Notes: generated by a model from the letters alone, not told the origin. A DNA stretch of 64,000 bases from Micromonospora profundi (GCF_011927785.1 NZ_JAATJK010000001.1:5675001-5739000); one strand, 5' to 3'. Counted from the stretch's first letter, positions 31,990 through 40,153 are shown. Translations and numbers: made by a program.

Positions 31990-32835
31990 TCAGGACCGTC
32001 GCTTTCGCCGCCGCCCGACATCCAGCCGCCCAATCTCGTGAGTCGTCAGCCCGAGAAGCTCAAGTTCGCGGTCGCTTAGCCGATTATTTCGCTTTAGGTT
32101 GCACCGCAAGTCCGCGAGCCGCACGTTGGCTCGCGTATGGGGCCCACCCTTCGAGATCGGGATAATGTGGTCGAGGGAGGCCGACTTTGGATGCGGCCAA
32201 GTGACCTGCCTGTCGACCGGTTCCCAACAGATCTGGCAGATCCAGCCGTCGCGCTCAAAGATCTCGCTCCGCTCGAAGCGTTCCGCGTCGACTCCCCACA
32301 CACGAGCGCGCCGAAAGTCATTGCGGATGCGGGTCGGGCCTGGGCCGTTGCAGGGCTGTTGTCGCCTCAGTTCCCGCTTCCAGACCATCAGGCAGTCGGC
32401 GCACCGCTTCGGCTTCGGTCCCTTGACGCCCGACCGCCGGCACTCGGCGCCGCAGTCGACGCAGCTGAGACTCTCCGGAGGTCGTGCCGCCTGGATCGCC
32501 GGGTAGGTTCGCATATGCCGTTCGGCGTCCTTCCGCTTCTTGCGTGCGGTCCGGCATGGGTCGCACGTCAACCGGTCATCAGGGCACCGCTCCCCACAGT
32601 GCTTGCATCGCACAGGCTCTCGAGGCTCCCGCAGTCTCTTCGCACGTGCTTTTGCGCTGCAGCGGCGCGCCGCCTCGCGCTTTTGTCTGCGGCGTTCCTC
32701 GATCGTGCATGGCTCGCAGCGCTTGCGCACGCCACCTCGTAGCCCAGTGGGGTAGAGGTTGGTGCCGCAGCCGAGGCATGGGTAGCCTCGGTCGCTCGCT
32801 CGCTTCAAGCCGTCCTCCCTCGGTCGGCGGTGCAT
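31990..32835 (-). CDS. HNH endonuclease with serial zinc-ribbon modules
   Basis: A 281-residue protein. The N-terminal ~165 residues hold three Cys clusters: CLGCG with CEPC, CKHCGERC with CDPC, and CVDCGAEC with CADC. Each is a likely zinc ribbon, and they are joined by basic linkers. The C-terminal HNH domain has CQICWEP, SLDHIIPISKGG and NVRLADLRCNLKR, giving the His-Asn-His-type core and a treble-clef zinc site. ATG 32835 is chosen as the first convincing start, and longer in-frame sequence upstream is low-complexity. It may be a homing-type or restriction nuclease. Confidence 0.87.
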   Translation of the reverse strand: MHRRPREDGLKRASDRGYPCLGCGTNLYPTGLRGGVRKRCEPCTIEERRRQKREAARRCSAKARAKRLREPREPVRCKHCGERCPDDRLTCDPCRTARKKRKDAERHMRTYPAIQAARPPESLSCVDCGAECRRSGVKGPKPKRCADCLMVWKRELRRQQPCNGPGPTRIRNDFRRARVWGVDAERFERSEIFERDGWICQICWEPVDRQVTWPHPKSASLDHIIPISKGGPHTRANVRLADLRCNLKRNNRLSDRELELLGLTTHEIGRLDVGRRRKRRS

Positions 32836-33023
32836 GCGAACCCATGCGATCTCACGAACAACGTTGACCGTACGAGGTATGTACGACACGGCTGGGCCAG
32901 CAGAGCGGGCATGCCTGGGACCAGGAACTGTCAAGGCCACCCCACCGGCGGGGAGGCAGCAAGCGGCTCGACTCGATCGGTATGCCACATCAGACGATGC
33001 TCTGTCAACGCCGGCCGAATTTT

Positions 33024-34730
33024 GGATCTGGCCCACTTTCCGTGATCAGGACTGACCCGGCTCGGGGTGCCGAGTCCACTGTGTAGGGTTCGTCGTGCGA
33101 TCGGCTGATCTTGTTGCGGTCCTGCCTCATCTGGCACCTGTCGTGGTTGAGCGAGTGGATCGGCAGTCAGCTGGTCTGCGGATATGGGCGCGAGCGCGAG
33201 CCGGTCGTGCGGCGTGTACCGGTTGTGGGCGTCGGGCCCGGCGGGTTCACAGCCGCTACGAACGTCGACTCAGCGATGCCGCGGTGGCTGGCCAGCCGGT
33301 GGAGATCCGGTTGCGGGTCCGCCGGTTCTTCTGCGACACGGTGCGCTGCCCGGTCCGCACGTCCGCCGAGCAAGTCAGCGGGTTGACCTGCAGGTATGGG
33401 CGGCGTAGTCCGCTGCTTCGTCAGACGCTGGAGAAGATCGGGCTGGCGCTTGCCGGTCGAGCGGGTGCCCGGCTGGCCGGCCGCCTCGGTCTGGTGACCA
33501 GCCGCAGCAGTGTCCTGAGGCTGGTCCGCGCCCTGCCCGACCCGCCGGTCGGGAGGCTCACCGCGGTGGGCGTGGATGACTTCGCCCTGCGCCGAGGCCG
33601 CTGCTACGCGACGGTGCTGGTCGACGTCGACACCCGCCGGCCGATTGATCTGCTACCCGATCGGGAAGCGGCAACCCTCGCCACCTGGCTGGGGCAGCAT
33701 CCGAGCGTGCAGGTTATCTGCCGAGATCGCGCCAGCGCCTACGCCGAGGGCGCCCGCACCGGAGCGCCGCAGGCTATCCAGGTCGCCGACCGGTGGCATC
33801 TGTGGCACAACCTCGCCGAACACGTCGAGAAGACCGTCGCCCGTCACCACGGCTGCCTCACCACCGCGCCGCCGCAGCCCGCACTGACGGCCACGGAGGA
33901 CCTGATCCAGGTTGCCGTCGATGCCACTGCCCAACGGGCAGAGCAGGGGCTGTTGGTGCCTCGAACCCGGCGCCGTTATGAGCAGGTTCAGGCGCTCTGG
34001 GCTGAGGGCCACAGCATCCGGGAGATCACCAGGCGACTCGACCTCGCCCGCGGCACCGTGCGCCGCTTCGCCCGCGCCGGCAGTGTCGATGAGCTCCTGG
34101 CCAAACCTCGCGCCGGGCGGCCCAGCATCCTCGACGACCACCTCGACTACCTGCACCAACGCCTCAACGATGGCATCACCAACGCCACCGAACTGTTCGC
34201 CGAGATCCGCGCCCGTGGCTACCGCGGCAGTGCCACCACCCTACGCACCTACCTGCAACCCCTACGAGCTGTCGCCACGCCACCACCAGCCCGACCCCGG
34301 CCGCCGAAAGTTCGCCGGATCACCGCCTGGTTGCTGCGCCACCCCGACGCACTGCACCCCGACGACCAAGTCGGCCTTGCCACGATCCGTGCTGCCTGCC
34401 CGCACCTGAACGCTGTTGCGGACCACGTCAACGCGTTCGCGGAGATCCTTACCGGCCGCCACGGGCACCGCCTCAATGCCTGGATCACCGCAGTGACCGC
34501 AGACGACCAGCCCGACCTGCACTCGTTCATCGCTGGTCTGCGCCGTGACCACGACGCCGTCCTCAACGGCCTGACCCTTCCCTACAGCTCCGGCGTCGTC
34601 GAAGGACACGTCAACCGAATCAAAATGATCAAGCGACAGATGTATGGCCGCGCGAACCTCGACCTGCTCCGCAAGCGAGTCCTGCTGAGCTGACCGGGTC
34701 AATCCCGATCACGGAAAGTGGGCCAGATCC
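33024..34730 (+). mobile_element. ISL3-family insertion sequence
   Basis: A 1,707-bp element with 37-bp terminal inverted repeats (33024-33060 and 34694-34730) that differ at two positions. The ends begin GGATCTGGCCCACTTTCC. One transposase gene fills it. No 8-bp target duplication is visible at these ends, so flanks may have rearranged. It is inserted between the HNH gene and the GntR gene, where transfer genes would normally lie. Confidence 0.88.
33095..34693 (+). CDS. ISL3 family transposase
   Basis: A 532-residue transposase. The N-terminal zinc-binding part has [18 protein letters not shown] and FFCDTVRCP. The DDE catalytic core begins at [11 protein letters not shown], continues with [14 protein letters not shown] and ends with [20 protein letters not shown] carrying the Glu. 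Between the catalytic Asps and the Glu sits an inserted HTH ([20 protein letters not shown]). The start is GTG 33095. It appears intact, so the IS may still be active. Confidence 0.93.
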   Translation: MRSADLVAVLPHLAPVVVERVDRQSAGLRIWARARAGRAACTGCGRRARRVHSRYERRLSDAAVAGQPVEIRLRVRRFFCDTVRCPVRTSAEQVSGLTCRYGRRSPLLRQTLEKIGLALAGRAGARLAGRLGLVTSRSSVLRLVRALPDPPVGRLTAVGVDDFALRRGRCYATVLVDVDTRRPIDLLPDREAATLATWLGQHPSVQVICRDRASAYAEGARTGAPQAIQVADRWHLWHNLAEHVEKTVARHHGCLTTAPPQPALTATEDLIQVAVDATAQRAEQGLLVPRTRRRYEQVQALWAEGHSIREITRRLDLARGTVRRFARAGSVDELLAKPRAGRPSILDDHLDYLHQRLNDGITNATELFAEIRARGYRGSATTLRTYLQPLRAVATPPPARPRPPKVRRITAWLLRHPDALHPDDQVGLATIRAACPHLNAVADHVNAFAEILTGRHGHRLNAWITAVTADDQPDLHSFIAGLRRDHDAVLNGLTLPYSSGVVEGHVNRIKMIKRQMYGRANLDLLRKRVLLS

Positions 34731-35011
34731 AGATCCAGTTTTCACGCGGCGTCGACATGCTCGACCTTAGGCGCAGCGGGCACCGCCACGGCCGACGGAC
34801 ATAGGCGTGCGGGTCCCGCCCTGAGCGGTTGGGATCAACTGGGGCATGTGTTGGACCTGCTGTCGACAGCAGCGCTGACAGCAGCACCGTCGGACAACGG
34901 CACGCTGACGAGGGCTGGTATGGACGAGGCTCCGAGCGCCGTTCCCGGACGTGCGCGGACGCGCTGCACGGAGCTTGTAAGCGAGGTGTCGCGCCGGAGG
35001 GCGAACCAGGC

Positions 35012-35236
35012 TTACCGGGGAAGCGGATTAGCGACGTAGACGCCCTTGCCCTGCCGGCCGTCGATCAGCCCTTCGGCCTTCAACAGCAGCATTGCGGCAC
35101 GGATAACCGTGTTGCTGACCTTGTAGTGCTCGCAGAGGGCGGCGAACGAGGGCAGTTTGTCGCCAGGCTTCAACTGGCCGGAGCCGACCTGCTCGCGGAT
35201 ATCTCGGGCGACCTGTAGGTACGCAGCTTCAGACAT
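35012..35236 (-). CDS. Small GntR-family repressor (Kor-like)
   Basis: A 74-residue protein that is essentially just the GntR winged helix (AAYLQVARDIREQVGSGQLK, GDKLPSFAALCEHYKVSNTV, GRQGKGVYVANP) without a ligand domain. Short GntR proteins like this repress transfer genes in AICEs and Streptomyces plasmids. Here the transfer genes are gone. ATG 35236 is chosen. An upstream frame exists but lacks a good start. It is divergent from the three small genes at 35454. Confidence 0.85.
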   Translation of the reverse strand: MSEAAYLQVARDIREQVGSGQLKPGDKLPSFAALCEHYKVSNTVIRAAMLLLKAEGLIDGRQGKGVYVANPLPR

Positions 35237-35314
35237 GGTGGTGCTCCCAGCTTGGCGGCTGGTGCAAGCAGACCACATCGCGGGCTCGACTTACAACGCT
35301 ATGTGTCGTAGCTG

Positions 35315-35343
35315 TTGACCCTGCGCACATTGCGTCCTAAGTT
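35315..35343 (+). promoter_or_regulatory. Sigma70-like promoter of the small-gene operon
   Basis: TTGACC (35315-35320), a 17-bp spacer and TAAGTT (35338-35343) match the housekeeping consensus, about 110 nt upstream of ATG 35454. Confidence 0.45.
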
Positions 35344-35453
35344 GCTCGTAGGGCTACCCAGCTTGGCGGCCGGGTCGTCCCGCCGTGGGTGCCCTGTCTC
35401 TGGACACGGCTGGCCGGGTGCCCACGGGACCCCAAGCGTCGGCGGGAGGCGTG

Positions 35454-35723
35454 ATGACCAGGCCGAACGATGCAACTGATCCGACTGCAGGTGCCGTGTC
35501 GGATACCAGGTTCCACCCGAGGCAGGACAACAGCCGGCGGCGCGTCTCCTACAACGAGTACGTCCTGGCGGTGGCGCTCACCCTCGCCCGTCGGCACCGA
35601 CCCGTCTGGTCATGGCAGCACTGGCGCCGCATCTGCCGCTGCGGAAGCGACCTACCCTGCCGAGGCCGTCATCCCATCCCGATCAACCGCGGCCACTGGC
35701 CGAGCCAGGATGCGCCGCGATGA
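35454..35723 (+). CDS. Small mobile-element protein with Cys/His cluster (first of three)
   Basis: An 89-residue protein from ATG 35454, with GGGAGG upstream. The central helix VSYNEYVLAVALTLARRHRP is followed by SWQHWRRICRCGSDLPCRGR, where three Cys could bind zinc. It ends in an ATGA overlap with the next gene. Genes of this kind are often seen near the attR side of AICEs, and their function is not known. Confidence 0.65.
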   Translation: MTRPNDATDPTAGAVSDTRFHPRQDNSRRRVSYNEYVLAVALTLARRHRPVWSWQHWRRICRCGSDLPCRGRHPIPINRGHWPSQDAPR

Positions 35724-35938
35724 CGACCCACCTTCCGATCACCCCTACCTGGACGTGCGGCGGCTGCGGTGCTGATTGGCCCTGTCAGACCCGGCGGCGC
35801 GAGCTGCGAGCCGAGTACGACCGTGCCCCCGTTTCGCTGGCCCTCTATCTGGCCGCCCAGCTCGTCGACGCCGCCCAGGACCTGGTCCACGTCCCCGCCG
35901 GCCACCTACACCACCGGTTCCTCGGCTGGACCCGATGA
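35720..35938 (+). CDS. Small mobile-element protein with CGGCG motif (second of three)
   Basis: A 72-residue protein: TPTWTCGGCGADWPCQTRRR with three Cys near the N-terminus, then the helix REYDRAPVSLALYLA-like region and a VDAAQDLVHVPAGHLHHRF end. It overlaps its neighbours by 4 bp on both sides. A small zinc-binding protein is plausible. The function is unknown. Confidence 0.65.
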   Translation: MTTHLPITPTWTCGGCGADWPCQTRRRELRAEYDRAPVSLALYLAAQLVDAAQDLVHVPAGHLHHRFLGWTR

Positions 35939-36108
35939 GCATCCTGCGACCCGGTGACGAGAAGTTCCACTACAGCGACGGCTCCCACCGGTGGATCCCG
36001 CCGGACTCGGACTACGACCAGGAGGTCTGGGACGAGCAGGTCCGCCAGCACAAGCAGGGTCACCTGAGAAACGAGCGCCCGAAGGTCCGCATCCAACGCC
36101 TCGTTTGA
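35935..36108 (+). CDS. Small charged mobile-element protein (third of three)
   Basis: A 57-residue hydrophilic protein beginning MSILRPGDEKFHYSDGSHRW, rich in charged residues, ending RPKVRIQRLV. Start ATG 35935 overlaps the previous stop (ATGA). It ends 8 bp before the 21-bp arm-site copy. I do not recognise the family. Confidence 0.6.
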   Translation: MSILRPGDEKFHYSDGSHRWIPPDSDYDQEVWDEQVRQHKQGHLRNERPKVRIQRLV

Positions 36109-36116
36109 CGCCAGCA

Positions 36117-36137
36117 GTACAGCAGCGAAGTACAGCA
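36117..36137 (+). repeat. Right copy of the 21-bp direct repeat, candidate arm site
   Basis: Identical to 23807-23827, with two TACAGCA heptamers 13 bp apart. It lies 83 bp inside attR. Confidence 0.65.
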
Positions 36138-36220
36138 ACCGTGCCAGCCGAACCCGGCCGAGAAGCACGCCAGCAGCCCGGATGACCTCGAACCACACCG
36201 CAGAAGGCCGACTCGCCGGC

Positions 36221-36261
36221 AATCCATAGGTTCAGGGTTCGAGTCCCTGGCGGCCCACTCT
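36221..36261 (+). repeat. attR, 41-bp direct repeat
   Basis: A copy of the tRNA-Lys 3' part from just after the anticodon through 4 bp beyond the gene. The 5' half of the tRNA is absent, so this is not a second tRNA gene. Confidence 0.92.
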
Positions 36262-36269
36262 GTAGCTCA

Positions 36270-36289
36270 GCGGCCCTTTGTAGGGCCGC
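36270..36289 (+). terminator. Former tRNA-Lys terminator
   Basis: GCGGCCCT-TTGT-AGGGCCGC is a perfect 8-bp stem followed by TGCCTTTGTC, 8 bp after attR. In the uninterrupted chromosome it would directly follow tRNA-Lys. Confidence 0.75.
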
Positions 36290-36558
36290 TGCCTTTGTCA
36301 GGACGGCTCTTACAGCAGAATCGTGCTGCCCGGTGTCGCGGCCAGCCGCACGGCGAGATCGAGAGGTTCGGCTTGGCGGCGTTGCGCCAGGTGTTGGCGA
36401 GGAAGGCGAACTCGTTCATGATGCCGACCAGCCCAGGGCCGACAGCGCCGCTCGCACTGCATCGCCGTAAACGGCGATTCACCGGCGGTCGGCGAGACCG
36501 ATGCCGCAGTCAGGTTCCCGTTCAAACGGCGAAGCCCCGGCATCAGCCGAGGCTTCCG
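36290..36558. other. Chromosomal stretch next to attR without a clear gene
   Basis: A minus-strand frame around 36300-36420 reads MNEFAFLANTWRNAAKP, then WPRHRAARFC, which looks like a gene fragment, but I cannot assign it. No other feature is seen. Confidence 0.4.
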
Positions 36559-37203
36559 CTATTGGGTGCCGGCGAGGATGGCGCCGCTGACGGTGTCCAC
36601 GTACCACCGCTGGTACTTCTCCAGCGGCCAGCCGCGTTGCCGGACCAGCCAGTCGAAGTTGCGGAAGTCCTGGGCCAGCCAGAGGATGTCGGCCACCTGT
36701 TCGACGTCCAGTTCGGGGCGGAGAGTTCCGGTGCCGACGAGTTCGGCGGCGAACATGCCCATGCCACGGCGGCGGTCGTCGATGTTCTTGCGCCAGATTT
36801 CGGCGGCGTCAGGATCGGCCGTGGCCGCGCCGGCCAGCGCGAGCATCACCTGGGCCTGCCGGGCGTTGACTTCGGCCAGATGGCGGGCGTAGCGGGTGAG
36901 CTTGGCGCGGGGGTCGGCGAGTGCGCGGATCTCGGTGACGAAGGGCCGGTCGGGCAGGGCCACCGGTTCGTCGTCGCCGGCCAGGGTGACGTCGACCAGT
37001 TGGGAGAGGAGGTGCCGCTTGCTGCCGAAAACCGCGTAGACGGTCTGGACGGCCACGCCGGCTTCCGCGGCGACGGCGGTCAGTGGCGTGGCCGCGTAGC
37101 CGGGGTCGACGAACAGGCGGCCAGCCGCGTCGAGGATTGCTCGCCGGGTCTGCCTGGCCTGCTCCTGCCGGCGGGAGGAGTCATAACTTCGCTTGACAAC
37201 CAC
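36559..37203 (-). CDS. TetR family transcriptional regulator
   Basis: A 214-residue regulator. The N-terminal HTH is RRAILDAAGRLFVDPGYAAT followed by PLTAVAAEAGVAVQTVYAVF. The C-terminal ~150 residues are the helical ligand-binding/dimer domain. GTG 37203 is chosen because TACACT lies 6 nt upstream (leaderless). A longer frame would start inside the operator. It is divergent from the small-protein/methyltransferase operon and probably represses it through 37219-37233. Confidence 0.9.
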   Translation of the reverse strand: MVVKRSYDSSRRQEQARQTRRAILDAAGRLFVDPGYAATPLTAVAAEAGVAVQTVYAVFGSKRHLLSQLVDVTLAGDDEPVALPDRPFVTEIRALADPRAKLTRYARHLAEVNARQAQVMLALAGAATADPDAAEIWRKNIDDRRRGMGMFAAELVGTGTLRPELDVEQVADILWLAQDFRNFDWLVRQRGWPLEKYQRWYVDTVSGAILAGTQ

Positions 37204-37218
37204 CGATCGAGTGTAGTG

Positions 37219-37233
37219 CTCTATTGGATAGAG
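37219..37233. promoter_or_regulatory. TetR operator palindrome
   Basis: CTCTAT-TGG-ATAGAG is a perfect 6-3-6 palindrome between the divergent TetR gene and its neighbour, 4 bp from the TetR -10 box (TACACT, 37210-37215). Confidence 0.7.
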
Positions 37234-37259
37234 ACTCACTCTAACGAGAGGCGGCGACC

Positions 37260-37553
37260 ATGCCGTTCGGTGTGTTGCAGGAGATGCCCGGCGTCAGCGA
37301 GGCGGAATATCGGCAGGTGGAACGACACCTCGGTCCGGACCGGCCGCCGGGCCTCGTCGCCCATGTCGCCGGGCCCACCGAGGACGGCTGGCGGATCATC
37401 AACGTCTGGCAGGACGAGGCCGCATTCCGTCGGTTCCAGTCGGAACGGCTGGTCCGGGCTGCGGGCCTGGCGGCGCAGGAGGACGGCTTCGACCCGACGA
37501 AGGCGGCTCACTTCCGATCCATGAGCGTCGACGGCACCGAGATGCCGTTCTGA
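37260..37553 (+). CDS. Small ABM-like protein, function unknown
   Basis: A 97-residue protein. MPFGVLQEMPGVSEAEYRQV, then GLVAHVAGPTEDGWRIINVW and DEAAFRRFQSERL resemble a small dimeric ferredoxin-like (antibiotic biosynthesis monooxygenase-type) fold, but no catalytic residues are evident. GAGAGGCGG precedes the ATG. Its stop overlaps the methyltransferase start by one base (TGATG). As first gene of a TetR-controlled operon, it could bind or detoxify a small compound. Confidence 0.7.
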   Translation: MPFGVLQEMPGVSEAEYRQVERHLGPDRPPGLVAHVAGPTEDGWRIINVWQDEAAFRRFQSERLVRAAGLAAQEDGFDPTKAAHFRSMSVDGTEMPF

Positions 37554-38476
37554 TGGCCGACACCGCCGGATTGCGGGCCCGCAACGCCGCTTTCTGGGCG
37601 GCAGCGGCCGCTGGCTGGGTCCGACAGGCCGATCGGCAGGACCAGGTGGGTCGACCGCTGGGCGCGGCGGCCATGGCTCGGCTGGCCGCACGGCCCGCCG
37701 AGCGGGTCCTCGACGTGGGCTGCGGCTGCGGCGGCACCACAGCCGAACTCGCCGCGGCGGTCGGTGAGGCCGGCACGGCGGTCGGCGTCGACATCGCCGA
37801 GGCGATGGTGACCGCCGCTCGGCGACGGTTCCCCACCGACCGGCACCCGGGCATCCAGTTCCACCTGGCCGACATCGAGACTCTCGACGTCGTGCCGGGG
37901 GCACCGTTCGACGCGGCGTTCTCGCGAATGACGCTGATGCTGTTGGCGGATCCGGTTGCGGGCTGCACCACGATCCGGCGATCACTGCGCCCGGGAGGGC
38001 GCCTCGCCGCGACCGTCTTCCGCGACGGCGGCGTCAACCCGTGGCTGTCCGCCACGCTGCTCGGGGCGGCACCGCACCTCGGGCCGTTGCCGCCGCTGCC
38101 GGTCGGCGAGGAGCCTGGCCCCTTCTCCTTCGCCGACCCGACGCGGCTTGCCCAGGTCCTCGACAGTGCCGGCTTCACCGCCATCACGATCACGCCGTGT
38201 GATGTCGTCCTGGACGCTCCAGACGACGCCGACCTGGTGGCCGAATGGCTTGTCGAAATCGGTCCGGCCGGTGCCGCGTACCGGTCAGCTCCCCCGGCCG
38301 GGCAAGCCTCGGCCCGGGCGGGGGTGATCCGACTGCTCGACCGCTTCCGTGAACCTGGCGTCGGCTACCGGCTGCCCGCAGGGCTCTGGCTCGTCACCGC
38401 GATCGCCGCCGACGCTTACGACACACCCACAGCAGGCCCTACCCACCAACGACCACGTCAGGACGAACACCGATGA
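37553..38476 (+). CDS. Class I SAM-dependent methyltransferase
   Basis: A 307-residue enzyme. Motif I is RVLDVGCGCGGTTAELA (two Cys within the SAM loop), motif II VGVDIAEAMVTAARRR, and motif IV DAAFSRMTLMLLADP. The C-terminal cap is likely the substrate-binding part. It would methylate a small molecule, but the acceptor cannot be told. It overlaps both neighbours (1 bp before, 4 bp after), so the three genes are co-translated. Confidence 0.9.
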   Translation: MADTAGLRARNAAFWAAAAAGWVRQADRQDQVGRPLGAAAMARLAARPAERVLDVGCGCGGTTAELAAAVGEAGTAVGVDIAEAMVTAARRRFPTDRHPGIQFHLADIETLDVVPGAPFDAAFSRMTLMLLADPVAGCTTIRRSLRPGGRLAATVFRDGGVNPWLSATLLGAAPHLGPLPPLPVGEEPGPFSFADPTRLAQVLDSAGFTAITITPCDVVLDAPDDADLVAEWLVEIGPAGAAYRSAPPAGQASARAGVIRLLDRFREPGVGYRLPAGLWLVTAIAADAYDTPTAGPTHQRPRQDEHR

Positions 38477-38862
38477 GAACGATCCGAATGCTCGCGCCGG
38501 TCCTCTGCCTTGCGCTCGCCCTGACGGCGTGCACCGACGCCGACGCACCCGAGACCTCCGGAACTGCTGCTCCGGACACCGCAACCGCGCCCAGCGCGGC
38601 CGGATCCGCTCCGGCCGCCGGCACCGCGGTGCCGGCGAAGGAGGTGTGTGCCTACCTCGACGGCCAACTGCCGATACTGAAGGGGATCGGGTCCGAGACG
38701 GGCGTGATGGCCAACCTCACCGTGAACCTCTACTCCTGGTACGAGAAGCAGGGCCCCGTGCCGACCGGTCGCCAGATCGACGACCAGACCCGGCAGGAGT
38801 GCCCGGCAACCCGGACCGAGGTACTGAAACTCGCCGGCATGGAGAGCTTCGAGCGGCTGTAG
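38473..38862 (+). CDS. Small lipoprotein
   Basis: A 129-residue protein. The signal peptide MRTIRMLAPVLCLALALTAC has the lipobox LTAC with Cys20. A long Ala/Thr/Pro/Ser linker runs to ~55, then a compact domain with two Cys (EVCAYLDGQ and RQECPATR) that could form a disulphide. ATGA overlap with the methyltransferase gene. It is probably anchored to the outer face of the membrane. Function unknown. Confidence 0.8.
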   Translation: MRTIRMLAPVLCLALALTACTDADAPETSGTAAPDTATAPSAAGSAPAAGTAVPAKEVCAYLDGQLPILKGIGSETGVMANLTVNLYSWYEKQGPVPTGRQIDDQTRQECPATRTEVLKLAGMESFERL

Positions 38863-39047
38863 CCGTTCCGCAGTGTCCGGCCATGTTGATGAATGTCAGC
38901 ATCCGGCGACTGCCCAAGCTGCCCGCACCCGTGTAGGTAGGCACCCGGCCAGCCTGGCGCTGCGCGCTGCCGCAGCTATCCTCTTCAGGTGCTGGTCCGC
39001 GTGGAGATCCTTCCGCGCGAGTCCGGCACTTCGAAGGGACTATCGAC

Positions 39048-39818
39048 ATGCCCCGTGTGGTACCGGCGGTCAACCGCGCACTCGACGTCCTCGAACTGTT
39101 CCTGGACCACCCTCAGCTGTCGGCCCGTCAGGTGATGGAGCGACTCGATCTGCCCCGTACCACGGTCCACGAACTGCTCGTCACGCTTGAGGCCCGCTCG
39201 TACCTGATCTCCGTCCCGGGCCAGCCGGTGCAGTATCGGCTCGGCATGCCCCTGTTCCAGCTCGGCGCGGCGTTCTCCGGCCGGCTTGACCTGGTACGCG
39301 AGGCGCAGTGCGTGGCACGGGACGTGGCCGCCGCGTGCGATGAGGCTGTCCACGTGGCAGTCCTCGACGGCTCCGATGTCATCTACCTCGTGAAGTTCGA
39401 CAGCACGCACCCCGTCCGAATGGTGTCCGCGGTGGGTCGGCGGTTGCCTGCCCACTGCACGGCGGTCGGCAAGATCCTGCTGTCGGGTCTCGACAAGGCA
39501 GGCCTGGACGCCGTACTGGCGAAGGGCGACCTGCTCGGCATGACGCCGGCAAGCATCACCGATCCGGACCTGCTCCGCGAGCATCTTGATCGTGTCCGGG
39601 CCGAGAGCGTCGCGGTCGACGTGGGCGAGTCGGATACCGCCATGCGTTGCGTCGCCGCGCCGGTCCGGGACCATTCCGGCGCGACCATCGCCGCGATGAG
39701 CCTGTCCGCGCCGATCATCCGCTGGACTCCTCAGGCGCACGTGGAGTGGGCGGGACTGGTTCGCGAGGGCGCGGCCGCGCTGTCCGCCCGGATGGGCTAC
39801 CGGGCCCCGACCCGATAG
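39048..39818 (+). CDS. IclR family transcriptional regulator
   Basis: A 256-residue regulator. The winged helix at 1-70 contains VNRALDVLELFL and ARQVMERLDLPRTTVHELLV. The C-terminal GAF-like effector domain includes DGSDVIYLVKFDS, LPAHCTAVGKILLSGL and AAPVRDHSGATIAAMSL. It likely binds a sugar or carboxylate and controls the ABC importer encoded next to it. TATCCT (38977-38982) is a plausible -10 with a ~60-nt leader. ATG 39048 follows GAAGGGA. Confidence 0.92.
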   Translation: MPRVVPAVNRALDVLELFLDHPQLSARQVMERLDLPRTTVHELLVTLEARSYLISVPGQPVQYRLGMPLFQLGAAFSGRLDLVREAQCVARDVAAACDEAVHVAVLDGSDVIYLVKFDSTHPVRMVSAVGRRLPAHCTAVGKILLSGLDKAGLDAVLAKGDLLGMTPASITDPDLLREHLDRVRAESVAVDVGESDTAMRCVAAPVRDHSGATIAAMSLSAPIIRWTPQAHVEWAGLVREGAAALSARMGYRAPTR

Positions 39819-39856
39819 ACGGTTTGCCGCCTTCCGTCGGAAACCGCATCGAAACA

Positions 39857-39886
39857 TTGACATCACTTGCGCCGTTGCTCTAGCGT
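39857..39886 (+). promoter_or_regulatory. Promoter of the sugar importer operon
   Basis: TTGACA (39857-39862), an 18-bp spacer and TAGCGT (39881-39886). Transcription would start near 39893, just upstream of the palindromes at 39911-39933. Confidence 0.55.
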
Positions 39887-39910
39887 CGCGTCCACCCGAT
39901 ACGGTATCTC

Positions 39911-39933
39911 GAACTCAGTTCGAAATTTCGAAC
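39911..39933. promoter_or_regulatory. IclR operator candidate, double palindrome
   Basis: GAAC-TCA-GTTC (39911-39921) overlaps the perfect 16-bp palindrome GTTCGAAATTTCGAAC (39918-39933). The position just after the expected start site suits repression by the IclR protein. The rest of 39819-40153 carries only leader sequence. Confidence 0.65.
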
Positions 39934-40153
39934 GGTGGCGGCCCTCATGGTCGGCCTAACTGGCACCTCAGCACCGCTTTCTCAGCTCGACCGCGCCACG
40001 CACGTGATGGGTCTACGCGAACGCACTGATCGATGCGGGTGACTCGACTGTGGTCGCCCGGAGAGAAACAGACAAGCAGGGGCATCGCGACGTTCGTCTA
40101 CTACGCCAACTGCGCCATCGGCGTGCAGCGATGCCGGGAGATGAAGGAGGCAA

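Larger units (their letters stand above)
23715..36261. mobile_element. Integrated, probably immobile AICE-like element in tRNA-Lys
   Basis: A 12.5-kb insert bounded by a 41-bp perfect direct repeat, the left copy overlapping the 3' half of tRNA-Lys. The order attL, int, xis, rep remnant, cargo, GntR repressor, small genes, attR is that of actinomycete integrative and conjugative elements (AICEs). No FtsK/SpoIIIE-type transfer protein is present, the rep gene is broken and the integrase looks defective. Several cargo genes at 26.5-33 kb have visibly lower GC than the chromosome. Cargo: toxin-antitoxin, Mrr-like nuclease, XRE-M78 pair, HEPN protein and HNH nuclease. Confidence 0.9.

Noticed and set aside
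34741..35011. Coding potential between the IS and the GntR gene
   Set aside because: Frames on both strands lack start signals and motifs. I see nothing in this stretch.
36221..36261. A second tRNA gene
   Set aside because: Only the 3' part is present. The acceptor 5' strand, D-arm and anticodon are missing, so it is attR.
37260..38862. A small natural-product gene cluster (methyltransferase plus ABM-like protein under TetR control)
   Set aside because: No core biosynthetic enzyme is present. It is better described as a small regulated operon of unknown role.
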